Shown: piece by piece, positions 8,414 through 16,590 of the stretch | Layout: each line of letters begins with the position of its first letter | Numbering within the stretch: the stretch's first letter is position 1 | Source: JAJYVT01 sp027339205 | GTDB taxonomy: Bacteria; Actinomycetota; Acidimicrobiia; Acidimicrobiales; RAAP-2 | Length of the DNA stretch: 36,172 nt | Assembly (NCBI GenBank): GCA_027339205.1 | Contig: DAHWOV010000080.1 | Location: forward strand, 1-36,172 | Direction: 5' to 3' | The notes under the pieces: model-generated | Told to the model about the DNA's origin: nothing | Databases searched by the model: none | Seen by the model: only the letters and a program-made list of their open reading frames with translations | Translations under genes and position numbers: made by a program

Positions 8414-9436
8414 ATGCGTGTCGGTGTGCTCACCGGAGGTGGCGACTGCCCGGGGCTGAACGCGGCGCTGCGGGCAATCGTGAAGCACGCCGAGAAGGGC
8501 CACGGCCACTCGCTGGTCGGCTTTCGCCATGGCTGGCGGGGGGTGGCAGACGGCGACTTGCTCGACCTCACCCGCGAGGACGTGAGGAACGTCCTTCCCC
8601 TCGGAGGAACGCTGCTCGGGACGTCCCGGTACCACCCGAGCGACGAGAACGGGGGGATCGACAAGGTGCTCGAGACCCTGCGGTCAGAGCGCGTCGAGGC
8701 GCTCATCTGCCTCGGGGGGGACGGCACGATCGGTGTGGCGGCGAAGCTGTCGGAGCGGGGAGTGCGGATCGTGGCGGTGCCCAAGACCATCGACAACGAC
8801 GTGGCGGGCACCGATCGCAGCATCGGGTTCGACACCGCGGTTGCCGTCGCCACCGAGGCGATCGATCGGGTGCACACCACCGCCGAGAGCCACGACCGCG
8901 TGATGGTCGTAGAGGTCATGGGGCACCACAGCGGGTGGATCGCGGTCAGCGCAGGCACCGCGGGAGGGGCGGACTGGATCCTCACCCCCGAGGCGCCGTT
9001 CTCCGCCGAGGAGATGTGCAGCGCGATCCGCCATCGCCACCAGGGCCACGCCAGCTACTCGATCGTCGTCGTGGCGGAAGGGGCCCGCCCGCGTCCGGAC
9101 GGCCTCGACTACGAGGCGCCGACGGGTCCGTCCGGGTCGATCGTCGCAGGCGCCATCGGCGCGCGGATCACCGCGGAGATCGCACAGCAGACCGGCTTCG
9201 AGACGCGCCTCACGGTCCTCGGGCACGTCCAGCGCGGGGGCACGCCGACTGCGAACGACCGGCTGCTCGCCAGCCGGCTCGGGTTGGCCGCCGCTGACGC
9301 CGTCGGCGAGGTGGCCGGCTCCGCGATGACCGCCCTCGTCGCAGAGGAGATCACTCTGGTCCCGCTCGAGCAGGTCGCCGGGCGCCAGAAGACGGTTCCG
9401 CGCGCGCTCCTCCGAACCGCGTTCTGCCTCGTGTGA
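8414..9436 (+). CDS. pfkA: 6-phosphofructokinase, group with Gly104/Lys124
   Basis: 340 residues. It phosphorylates fructose-6-phosphate to fructose-1,6-bisphosphate. Motifs in order: GVLTGGGDCPGLN (nucleotide loop), GGTLLGTSR, LGGDGTIG, PKTIDNDVAGTD (catalytic Asp region), EVMGHHSGWIA and LGHVQRGGTPTANDR. The two residues that normally tell phosphoryl donors apart are mixed: Gly104 as in ATP enzymes, Lys124 as in pyrophosphate enzymes. Some actinobacterial PFKs share this mixture, so the donor cannot be called. The start ATG at 8414 lies 11 bases after the aldolase stop. The gene ends convergently with the Hsp20 gene. Confidence 0.94.
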   Translation: MRVGVLTGGGDCPGLNAALRAIVKHAEKGHGHSLVGFRHGWRGVADGDLLDLTREDVRNVLPLGGTLLGTSRYHPSDENGGIDKVLETLRSERVEALICLGGDGTIGVAAKLSERGVRIVAVPKTIDNDVAGTDRSIGFDTAVAVATEAIDRVHTTAESHDRVMVVEVMGHHSGWIAVSAGTAGGADWILTPEAPFSAEEMCSAIRHRHQGHASYSIVVVAEGARPRPDGLDYEAPTGPSGSIVAGAIGARITAEIAQQTGFETRLTVLGHVQRGGTPTANDRLLASRLGLAAADAVGEVAGSAMTALVAEEITLVPLEQVAGRQKTVPRALLRTAFCLV

Positions 9437-9467
9437 CGCGCGGGCGGGCGGACGCCCTCTGCGGCAG

Positions 9468-9511
9468 CGCGCTGACAGCGCGAAGATCCCGCGCTGACAG
9501 CGCGAAGATCC
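9468..9511. terminator. Two tandem identical hairpins between convergent genes
   Basis: A 22-bp unit is repeated perfectly (9468-9489, 9490-9511). Each copy contains CGCGCT-gac-AGCGCG, a 6-bp stem with a 3-base loop. It lies between the convergent PFK and Hsp20 stops, so it could end transcription from both sides. There is no T-run. Calling it a terminator is inference; the repeat and the dyad are seen directly. Confidence 0.5.
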
Positions 9512-9544
9512 GCAGCGGGCGACCAGTCCCGCCGGCGCGCGCCG

Positions 9545-10000
9545 TCAGCTCCGCTTCACCGGCACGCGCCGCGCCCCTTCGGCCTTCCCGTCCTCGGGGA
9601 GGGGGACACGCACCTCCAGGATGCCGTCCTTGTACTCGGCGACGATCTTGCTCTCGTCGACGCCGTCGGGGAGCGGGAGGCTGCGGGCGAACGACCCGTA
9701 GCGCAGCTCGTGGCGGTGGAAGCGTCGCCCGGACTTCTCCTGCTCCTCGGAGCGCTCCGCCGAGATGTGGAGCATCCCGTCGGCGATGGTGATCTCGACG
9801 TCCTTGTCGGGGTCGATCCCCGGGAGCTCGGCACGAACGACCAACGTGCCGTCCTCGCTGAACTCGTCGATCGCCACCATCCGGCGCCCCCATCCGTCAC
9901 GGAACAGCTCGTCGAGCGTCCGCCAGGGATAGAGGATCGGGAGCGGCCAGCTCTCCTTCGTCGCTTGCGGCGAACGCTCGGTGTGTCGTTGCAGCACCAT
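9545..10000 (-). CDS. Small heat-shock protein, Hsp20/alpha-crystallin family
   Basis: 151 residues, a normal sHSP length. ATP-independent holdase that binds unfolding proteins in the cytosol. The alpha-crystallin domain covers roughly residues 40-140: LVVRAELPGIDPDKDVEITI, then HELRYGSFARSLPLPDGVD, then the C-terminal GILEVRVPLPED with the conserved G-x-L. A V-P-V motif near the end acts as the oligomer-bridging I/V-x-I/V. A strong AAGGAGG precedes the ATG. It is divergent from the desulfurase-like gene. Confidence 0.95.
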   Translation of the reverse strand: MVLQRHTERSPQATKESWPLPILYPWRTLDELFRDGWGRRMVAIDEFSEDGTLVVRAELPGIDPDKDVEITIADGMLHISAERSEEQEKSGRRFHRHELRYGSFARSLPLPDGVDESKIVAEYKDGILEVRVPLPEDGKAEGARRVPVKRS

Positions 10001-10020
10001 CGGTTCCTCCTTCAGCCTGT

Positions 10021-10039
10021 CCGCCGGTCCTGCCGGCGG
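10021..10039 (-). promoter_or_regulatory. Perfect hairpin in the Hsp20 leader
   Basis: CCGCCGG-tcctg-CCGGCGG is a 7-bp GC stem with a 5-base loop, just upstream of the Hsp20 Shine-Dalgarno on the minus-strand transcript. It does not cover the ribosome site itself. A role in heat-dependent translation or mRNA stability is only a guess. Confidence 0.3.
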
Positions 10040-10200
10040 GCGTGTGACCGGACTCGATCAGCCTTGGGTCGTGATGGCGCCCGCAGTAGAGGCGTTGGTC
10101 ACCGTCTCTGGCCCAGCGCCCTCGCGGCGCGGCGCGCTAGACAAGCGCAAGCACAAGAGCGCAGCAGACCGGCAGCACATCGACGGAGGAGGGCACGCAC

Positions 10201-11442
10201 GTGGCCGCCAATGAGTTGACATCGCTCGACGTCGATTGGGTCCGCGCCCAATTCCCGGCGCTCGCCGGGTCGGTGCCCCCCGGGGCGCCCGTGTTCCTGG
10301 ACGCTCCCGGCGGGACGCAGGTCCCCCAGAGCGTCGTCTCGTCAATGAGCCGGTACCTGGTGGAGTCCAACTCCAACACCGGCGGCGCCTACGAGCTGAG
10401 CCGGCGCACCGATGAGCTGATCGCGACGGCCCGGCGCTACGGCGGCGCCTTCGTCACGGGTGACGCCGACGGCATCGCGTTCGGCCAGAACATGACCACG
10501 CTCAACTTCAACCTCGTGCGCGCGCTCGGCCGGACCCTCGTCGCGGGTGATGAGATCGTCACGACCGCCTTGGACCACGACGCGAACATCTCTCCGTGGC
10601 TGCTCATGGCCGCAGATCGCGGGTTGGTGGTGCGCGAGGTCGCCCTCACGCCCGACCTGGACGTCGACCTCGACGACCTGCGCGAGAAGCTCGGCGATCG
10701 GACCCGTGTCGTGGCCTTCTGCCTCGCCTCCAACGCGGTGGGCACGGTCACCCCGGCCCGTGAGATCGCAGCGCTCGCGCATGACGCGGGCGCGCTGGCA
10801 TGGGGCGACGCGGTGGCATTCGCGCCACACCGACGTGTCGACGTTGGCGGGCTCGGCCTCGACGTCGTCGTGTGCTCGCCCTACAAGTTCTTCGGTCCTC
10901 ACCTCGGGATGGCCTGGATCCGTCCGGACCTGGCGCAAGAGCTTCCGGCCGAGCGCGTCCGCCCAGCCTCCGAGGTGCCGCCCGGGCATCGCTTCGAGAC
11001 GGGGACGTTGAGCCACGAGGCCCTCGCCGGGTTCGTCGCCGCCGTGGACTACCTCGCGTCCCTCGGGTCGGGGAGCGGCCTGGTCGCGAAGCTGGACGTG
11101 GCCTACGAGCTCGTCCGCCGGCACGAGGCGGGCCTCGCTGCCGAGCTCGGGTCACGGCTCGTGGACCTCCACGGCCTGCGCCTGGTCGGGCGCCCCGGCG
11201 ACAGCCCAGCGCGGGTGCCGACGTTCGGCCTGCTCTCCGATCGGGCGACGCCCCGCAAGCTGGCCACCGGCCTGGGCGAGGCGGGGATCTACACCTGGGA
11301 CGGGAATTTCTACGCCAAGCGAGTTATGGAGACGCTCGGGCTCGATCTCGACGTGGGGCTCCTGCGCGTCGGCATGGCGCACTACAACACCCTGCCCGAG
11401 CTCGACCGGTTCATCCGGACCCTCGCAGAGCTCCTGGAGTGA
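10201..11442 (+). CDS. Cysteine desulfurase-like PLP enzyme (class V aminotransferase fold)
   Basis: 413 residues, fold type I PLP enzyme. The N-terminus FLDAPGGTQVP and the SNTGGAYELS segment match the cysteine desulfurase-like subfamily first described as VC1184-like. ALDHDANISPW carries the PLP-stacking His. The Schiff-base lysine is Lys229 in SPYKFFGPHLG. The IscS/SufS-type flexible catalytic-cysteine loop is not evident, so true desulfurase activity is uncertain. The start is GTG, preceded by GGAGGAGG. It stands alone, divergent from Hsp20. Confidence 0.9.
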   Translation: MAANELTSLDVDWVRAQFPALAGSVPPGAPVFLDAPGGTQVPQSVVSSMSRYLVESNSNTGGAYELSRRTDELIATARRYGGAFVTGDADGIAFGQNMTTLNFNLVRALGRTLVAGDEIVTTALDHDANISPWLLMAADRGLVVREVALTPDLDVDLDDLREKLGDRTRVVAFCLASNAVGTVTPAREIAALAHDAGALAWGDAVAFAPHRRVDVGGLGLDVVVCSPYKFFGPHLGMAWIRPDLAQELPAERVRPASEVPPGHRFETGTLSHEALAGFVAAVDYLASLGSGSGLVAKLDVAYELVRRHEAGLAAELGSRLVDLHGLRLVGRPGDSPARVPTFGLLSDRATPRKLATGLGEAGIYTWDGNFYAKRVMETLGLDLDVGLLRVGMAHYNTLPELDRFIRTLAELLE

Positions 11443-11551
11443 CCGACGGCAACGGCGCTGGCAGTGCGCTCGAGGTGCGAGCCGCTTTGCGGAGCACTCC
11501 GCTGCCTGCGCCGGGGACGGCCCGGGGGAGGGCGACCGGGGGGGGTCCAGA

Positions 11552-11618
11552 AGGGCCTACGGGGGGCCTAGGGGGGCCCAGGTGGAGCCGAGAGGGGCCT
11601 AGGGGGGCCTAGGGGGAG
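11552..11618. repeat. G-rich array of GGGCCTAGGG-like units
   Basis: Five to six imperfect 10-11 bp units around the palindrome CCTAGG, with variants CCTACG and CCCAGG, interspersed with two GGAGCCGAG words. The long G-runs lie all on the plus strand. The array covers the stop codon and the last few codons of the Rrf2 fusion gene and sits between convergent genes. It may block polymerase, act as a terminator, or form quadruplex DNA. None of these is shown. Confidence 0.7.
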
Positions 11619-12568
11619 CCGAGCCCGAAGCCCCCTGGGGTCGCGGCGAGGAGCCGGGAGTCGTCGTCGAGCTCGCGCGCCACGCGGCGCATCAGCGCGC
11701 GAACGACACGCCGCGCCCGTCGCCCGAGCGCGTCGGTGTCGAGGGGCGTGCCGTCGCCGACCGCCTGGTGCCACGTGCCCGACACCTGGAGCTCGCAACG
11801 GTCGGCGTCGAGGGGCTCGACCCGGAGCTCGCCTTCGAAGTGGCTCCGGCCGCCGGGCTCCGACAGCCGCCAGCCGAGCACGTAGACAGCGGGATCTGCG
11901 CCTTCGGTCCGGGGAGCGGCGTCGATCGAGCACTCGGCGACCAGGCGCGTCGCCTCGCTCGGTGTGCCGCCTTGGAGCTCTCCCGCCTCGTGCACCGCCG
12001 CGCCCAAGACCGCGCTCCAGCTGTGGTGACCACCGAGCGCGCGGTGGACCGCGAGCGCCGGGAGCTCGACATGGACCAGGTCTGACAGCTCGACGGCGCC
12101 TGCGTGCGATCGGTGGGCGTCCGCCGGCACGCGATAGCGGCCGGCTTCGATGTCGGCGTCGCGCGCGGCCACCTCGGCAAGGGTGGTGCCCGCCAGCAGT
12201 TCGGCGAGTCGAGAGGTCGCCCGGCCCCAGGTCTCGTGGAGCGGGCAGACCGCCTCCCAGCGGCACGGGCCCTCCCCGAGAGCGCAGCGCTCGGCGCGCA
12301 GGGGACCCTCGGCCGCTTCGACGACCTCGAGGACACTGATCTCCTCGGGGGGGCGCGAGAGCCGGTAGCCGCCGTCGCGCCCCGCGCGTGACGTCGCCAG
12401 GCCGGCGCGGACGAGGTCCGCGAGGATCTGCGACGCGAAGGTCCGGGGCACCTCGGTCTGGGCCACCACCTCTCGGATCTTGCGCGGCCCGCCTGTCTCG
12501 TACGCGCGGGCGAGCGCGATCGCAGAGCGCATCACGTAGTCACCGCGCTTGGACAGGGTCATGTTCAT
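11609..12568 (-). CDS. Rrf2-family iron-sulfur regulator fused to a C-terminal SRPBCC/CoxG-like domain
   Basis: 319 residues, roughly twice a normal Rrf2 protein. Residues 1-~135 are Rrf2: winged helix LSKRGDYVMRSAIALA, wing GRDGGYRLSRPPEEISVLEVVEAAEG, then Cys95, Cys102, Cys108 and His111. These lie close to the Fe-S ligands of IscR/NsrR, so a redox- or NO-sensitive cluster is likely. Residues ~160-319 form a separate alpha/beta domain (LVHVELPALAVHRAL to RRVVRALMRRVARELDDD) resembling SRPBCC/CoxG proteins. It lies last in the minus-strand run after the polyferredoxin and the ferredoxin-flavodoxin fusion, with a 76-base gap, and probably regulates them. The C-terminal end lies within the G-rich array. 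Confidence 0.88.
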   Translation of the reverse strand: MNMTLSKRGDYVMRSAIALARAYETGGPRKIREVVAQTEVPRTFASQILADLVRAGLATSRAGRDGGYRLSRPPEEISVLEVVEAAEGPLRAERCALGEGPCRWEAVCPLHETWGRATSRLAELLAGTTLAEVAARDADIEAGRYRVPADAHRSHAGAVELSDLVHVELPALAVHRALGGHHSWSAVLGAAVHEAGELQGGTPSEATRLVAECSIDAAPRTEGADPAVYVLGWRLSEPGGRSHFEGELRVEPLDADRCELQVSGTWHQAVGDGTPLDTDALGRRARRVVRALMRRVARELDDDSRLLAATPGGFGLGSP

Positions 12569-12644
12569 GCCAGGACCTCGAGGCTAGCGGCACCCTCGGG
12601 GCGGCTGATGCCGCCACGGGCGCAGAGGGGGCGCGCCGGGCCGG

Positions 12645-14846
12645 TCACGTCGCCGGTGCCCGCGGCGATGCGGTCGCTCCGAGCGCCCTGACCTCCGAGA
12701 GCATCCGGCGTGCGAAGGCGATCGCCGCAACCCTGTTCCCGCCGCGCCGCAACGCCGCGGCAGTGACGACGCGCGCCCCGTGACCCTCGATCCGCGACCC
12801 CATCTGGACAAGGGTGTTGCGGGGGTCGAGCGCGTAGGTGCAGAAGAGCGCCACCGGCACGCCACCGAGGCGCGGGAGTCCCTCGAGCCATGCCAGGACG
12901 TCGGGCGGGGGGCCTACCTTGGCCACCACCAGCCCCTTGACCCAGGTGCCGATCACGAGCGCGTCTGCGGCCGCGAGCTCTTCGGGGCCGACGCGCTCGA
13001 TCGGAAGGACGCGGACTGCGCACCCCTTGTCTGCGAGCTCCGCGCCGACGGTCCGTGCGACCTGGGCGGTGCGACCACCCAGGCTCGCGTAGCAGACGAG
13101 CACCCTTGCAGGTCCCTTCAGTGCGTGCCGGCCCGGGCGCGAGGGGCGGCCGGCGAGCACGGCCTGCGCCGCGCGGCGCCCCTGCGCCATCGCTTCGACG
13201 ACCGTCGAGGGGCCCACCAGCGCGTCGCCGACCACCCAGAGCCGCTCGCGCACCGGGAACGACGCCGCTTGCAGCCCTGCTTCCCTCCCGAGCGCGAGCC
13301 TGCCGACCGGGTTGGAGAACGCGAACGTCGAGGCGGGGTTGGCGAGGAGGCCCGAGGCGGTCCAGCGCCTGTCGGGGAGTCCCCTCACCGTCCGTCGAAC
13401 TGGCGTTCCGGGCAGCGAGCCGGCGACGGCGGGGTCGGGGCGGTAGCCCATGGCCATGACCACGAGGTCGACATCGAGCGCCTCGGCGGGAGCGTCACGG
13501 AGGACCTTCGGCGTCCGCGTGGCGCGTTCTTGGAGGGTCGGCGCCAGCCGCGCCTGGCGTACCCGGCCGTGCTCCCCCTCGATGCTGGTCACGGTCCTCG
13601 TGAAGCTGACGACCACGCCCTCTTCGCGGGCCTCGGCCACCTCGTCGGGCCGTGCGAGCGAGAATCGCTCGTCCAGCCAGTCGACGCACGTGGCGTCGAG
13701 GCCGAGCCGCCGAGCGGTGCGGGCGACGTCCATTGCGGTGTTGCCGGCGCCGAGCACGAGGACGTGCGGCACGTGATCGCACGCAGCGTCGTCGAGGCCC
13801 ATGGCTGCCCGCCATGTCGCCAGGCTGCCCTCGAGCAACGCGCGGCGCGCGGACTTCAAGAATGCGGTGGCGTCGGTCACCCCATCGAGATCCGCGCCGG
13901 GGATCGGCAGGCGCACCGGGACGCTCGCCCCGGTCGCGACCACCACGGCGTCGTGCTCGGTGAGCAGCCGGTCGAGCCCCGCGCGGTCGATCTCCACGCC
14001 GCAGTGGAGGTCGACTCCGGCGTCTTCGAGCTGGCGCCACGGCCGGGCCGCCACCGTCTCGGGGAGCGTGAAGTCGGGGATCCCCCAGCCGAGCAGCCCC
14101 GCAGGGACCGGGTCGCGCTCGTAGACCGTGACCGACGCACCCCCCTCGACCAGCGCCCAGGCGGCACCGATCCCGCCGGGGCCTGCGCCGACCACGGCGA
14201 CGGAGAGCCCCACGTCGTCACCGCGAACGGGGGGCGGGACCGGGCGCATGTCAGCGACGAAGCGCTCCAGCTGCCCGATGGCGACGGGCACCCCGCCGGC
14301 GAGCGACCAGGTGCACGCGCCCTCGCACTGGGCGGACTGGTTGCAGACACGCGCGCAGACGTCGGGCAGGACGGAGGTCCTGCGCAGGACCTCATGGGCC
14401 CGTGTCAGGTCCCGTGCGGCGACGGCAGCGACGAACGCGGGGATGTCGTTGTGCGCGGGGCAGCCGCGCACGCACGTCGGGTCGGGGCACTGGAGGCACC
14501 GCTGCGCCTCCGCGATCGCCTCCTGCCAGCTGCGCAGTCCGAGCCTCACCTCGCCCACGTCGGCGAGGAGCGGCTCGGGATGCACGACCTCTGCAGTGAC
14601 CCGCGTCCCCGCGAGCACCGGGCCGTGCACCTCGATCGCGCTGAATGGGCACGTGCGCACGCACTGGCGGCATCCGACGCATCGCTCGTCGTGGGCGACC
14701 ACCACCCAGCGCGCGGGGTCCATGTCCAGCGCGTCGGCCGGGCAGCGGATCACGCACTCCTGGCAGCCGGCGCAGCGGTCGACGAGGACCTGCACCTCGG
14801 GGTGGACGATCGAGGTCGTGTCCGTCTCGGTCATGGTGATGGCCAT
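12645..14846 (-). CDS. Ferredoxin / GltD-type NAD(P)H oxidoreductase / flavodoxin triple fusion
   Basis: 733 residues, cytosolic. Residues 20-75 are a 2x[4Fe-4S] ferredoxin (Cys25, 28, 31, 35 and 56, 59, 62, 66). Residues ~100-570 are like the glutamate synthase small subunit: an Fe-S adaptor (Cys117, 120, 125, 129, 164, 168, 174, 178), an FAD loop VVGAGPGGIGAAW (219-231), an NAD(P)H loop VLGAGNTAMDVA (364-375), and the FAD-closing WVVGDALVGPSTVVEAM. Residues ~580-720 are flavodoxin-like, with FMN loop YASLGGRTAQVA and VIGTWVKG. All three redox modules look complete. It could move electrons between NAD(P)H and ferredoxin or FMN partners. A strong AGGAGAGGAG precedes the ATG. The polyferredoxin gene lies 42 bases upstream, so co-transcription is likely. 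The true partner is unknown. Confidence 0.93.
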   Translation of the reverse strand: MAITMTETDTTSIVHPEVQVLVDRCAGCQECVIRCPADALDMDPARWVVVAHDERCVGCRQCVRTCPFSAIEVHGPVLAGTRVTAEVVHPEPLLADVGEVRLGLRSWQEAIAEAQRCLQCPDPTCVRGCPAHNDIPAFVAAVAARDLTRAHEVLRRTSVLPDVCARVCNQSAQCEGACTWSLAGGVPVAIGQLERFVADMRPVPPPVRGDDVGLSVAVVGAGPGGIGAAWALVEGGASVTVYERDPVPAGLLGWGIPDFTLPETVAARPWRQLEDAGVDLHCGVEIDRAGLDRLLTEHDAVVVATGASVPVRLPIPGADLDGVTDATAFLKSARRALLEGSLATWRAAMGLDDAACDHVPHVLVLGAGNTAMDVARTARRLGLDATCVDWLDERFSLARPDEVAEAREEGVVVSFTRTVTSIEGEHGRVRQARLAPTLQERATRTPKVLRDAPAEALDVDLVVMAMGYRPDPAVAGSLPGTPVRRTVRGLPDRRWTASGLLANPASTFAFSNPVGRLALGREAGLQAASFPVRERLWVVGDALVGPSTVVEAMAQGRRAAQAVLAGRPSRPGRHALKGPARVLVCYASLGGRTAQVARTVGAELADKGCAVRVLPIERVGPEELAAADALVIGTWVKGLVVAKVGPPPDVLAWLEGLPRLGGVPVALFCTYALDPRNTLVQMGSRIEGHGARVVTAAALRRGGNRVAAIAFARRMLSEVRALGATASPRAPAT

Positions 14847-14888
14847 GAGGCTCCTCTCCTGGTTCCGGTCTGCTGGGTCGGGCGGCGC

Positions 14889-16442
14889 TCAGCTCGCCGC
14901 GTGCATGAGGACGTAGAGGACGCTCGCCGTCGCCCCGCAGGCGAGCACCATGCCGAGCGTCGCGATCCGGACGCCCAAGGCGTTGCGGCTGACCGGCACC
15001 AGCTCCCTGCCTGCGATCTTCCACGTGGCCCACGCCGCTGCAGCGGTCCCTGCGAGGATGACGGCGACCTGCACCACGACGATCCACCCGTCAGTCAGGA
15101 TGTGGAACCCGTAGATCGGCGACCGGGCGGAGGAGTAGCCGGCGATGTGCGCGACCGCAGGTACCACGCGCGCGGCGTGCTTGAAGAACTTCGGGAGCTG
15201 GCGGGCGAAGTAGTCGGCGCCCACGACCGGGATGAGGCCGTAGGCCATGGGCACGAAGAAGGCCCGGAACCGCGAGGTCCGGTCCACGAAGCTCTCGGTG
15301 TGCGCCGTCGCGATGTCCGCGCGGCCGAGCGCGCGCGAGAGCAGCCACACCGCGCCGGCGGTCGCGAGCGCCACCGCCGCGATGACCCCGACGTAGTCGA
15401 CGGGGTCGGGGTAGTGGGGGAAGAGGAGATTGCGGTTCAGCCAGCCGTCGATCGACGCAAATGCGGTGGTCGCGTTGAACTGCTGGTAGACGACCAATCC
15501 CCACAGGATGGCGACTCCCCAGGCAACGTCGGCGCGGCGACGACGCGGCGCCACCACAGAGGTGAGGGGGCGCTGCACGAACAGGCCGACGTTCCCCTCG
15601 GGGCACGCCTTGTAGCACTCGGAGCACAGCCCGCACGAGAGGTTGGAATCGGCGCTGCCGGGCCAGGTGTACCACGGGCAGCCGTAGCCCTTCTCACCGC
15701 CGCGCATGCAGTCCTTCGTGCGGCACGACAGGCACACCTCGCGGTCCTTGGTCCGGAAGCCGGCGGCCGATCCCATCGAGCCGACCGTGCCGATCAGCGT
15801 GGTGAGCGGGCAGACGTAGCGGCAGAAGGTCCGCCGCTCGAAGACGAGGAAGAAGATGAGCGCCGAGGAGACGATGCCGACGACCATCCACGACGTGTCG
15901 GCCGGGTTGCCGGGTCCGGCGATGTTGAAGAACTCCTCGATCCAGGTGAGCACGAGGAAGCTCGCGACCGGGATCAAGAACCCGAGGCGCGCGAGAGGCT
16001 CGGGGAACTTGCGGCCGAGGCCGAGCGCCTTCTGGGTGCGGTTCCAGAACGAGCGACGTTGGATCCACTCGGCGAACCCGCCGAAGGGGCACATCGCGCA
16101 CCACGCCCGCCCTACCACCACCATCATCACGAAGACGAGGCAGAACCACACGTACCACGTGATCGCCGCGCCGAAATTGAGACCGGGGATCGCGGTGCCG
16201 GCGATGCCCACGAAGATCACCGTCCAGAAGACGACCTGGTTCGGCACAATGAGGAGGAACTGGAACTTGCGGTTCCGCACGAGCCGCGCCACGCGCGGGT
16301 CGCGGGTCAGCTCCAGCCCTGGCTCGGGGTCGGTGTCGGCGAAGCGCTCCCGGAGCCCGGTCCGCCGGGCCGGTCGCAGCCGGACCGCCGAGGAAACCGG
16401 GTCCGGTGCGGTGCTGGTGCGGTCCTGCAGGTCGACAGCCAT
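14889..16442 (-). CDS. NapH/NosR-like membrane polyferredoxin
   Basis: 517 residues with about nine predicted membrane segments. The first half resembles NapH/NosR/CcoG-type proteins: half-motifs GRAWCAMCPFGG (Cys115, Cys118) and FCRYVCPLTT (Cys207, Cys211) at membrane edges, then cytosolic Cys237/240/245/255 and a classic CGLCSECYKACP (Cys270/273/276/280). The C-terminal ~230 residues add further helices with no known cofactor motif. NosR's N-terminal FMN domain is absent. In this family such proteins pass electrons between quinol and soluble partners. The ferredoxin-flavodoxin fusion directly downstream is the obvious partner (inference). The start is the ATG at 16442, behind GAGGAGAAGGAG; an earlier in-frame ATG at 16514 has no such site. 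Confidence 0.88.
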   Translation of the reverse strand: MAVDLQDRTSTAPDPVSSAVRLRPARRTGLRERFADTDPEPGLELTRDPRVARLVRNRKFQFLLIVPNQVVFWTVIFVGIAGTAIPGLNFGAAITWYVWFCLVFVMMVVVGRAWCAMCPFGGFAEWIQRRSFWNRTQKALGLGRKFPEPLARLGFLIPVASFLVLTWIEEFFNIAGPGNPADTSWMVVGIVSSALIFFLVFERRTFCRYVCPLTTLIGTVGSMGSAAGFRTKDREVCLSCRTKDCMRGGEKGYGCPWYTWPGSADSNLSCGLCSECYKACPEGNVGLFVQRPLTSVVAPRRRRADVAWGVAILWGLVVYQQFNATTAFASIDGWLNRNLLFPHYPDPVDYVGVIAAVALATAGAVWLLSRALGRADIATAHTESFVDRTSRFRAFFVPMAYGLIPVVGADYFARQLPKFFKHAARVVPAVAHIAGYSSARSPIYGFHILTDGWIVVVQVAVILAGTAAAAWATWKIAGRELVPVSRNALGVRIATLGMVLACGATASVLYVLMHAAS

Positions 16443-16539
16443 CGCTCCTTCTCCTCGCCCCCAGGCAAACGGCAACCGCTCCGGACGCCCCCGGGAGGCC
16501 TGCGACGCCCACAACGTGTAGCGAACTGCTCCACGTGAG

Positions 16540-16568
16540 AAGATAATGAGTACTGGACACTACGTCAA
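16540..16568 (-). promoter_or_regulatory. Candidate sigma-70 promoter for the polyferredoxin operon
   Basis: On the minus strand TTGACG (16568-16563) and TATCTT (16545-16540) are separated by exactly 17 bases, inside a clearly AT-richer stretch. The predicted start leaves a ~90-base leader before the ATG at 16442. It overlaps the promoter proposed for the divergent Rrf2 gene. Confidence 0.5.
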
Positions 16569-16583
16569 GCCCTGAAGTACACT
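16554..16583 (+). promoter_or_regulatory. Candidate promoter giving a leaderless Rrf2 transcript
   Basis: TGGACA (16554-16559) and TACACT (16578-16583) with an 18-base spacer. The GTG start codon at 16591 is only 7 bases past the -10, where transcription would begin, and no Shine-Dalgarno is present. AAGT-AC-ACTT at 16575-16584 is a short dyad over the -10 that could be an operator. Confidence 0.42.
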
Positions 16584-16590
16584 TTTCTCC

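Noticed and set aside
12780..16538. A 1252-codon open frame on the plus strand
   Set aside because: It is antisense to the polyferredoxin and triple-fusion genes. Its translation is His/Arg/Asp/Gly-rich low-complexity with no domains, the usual shadow of GC3-biased genes.
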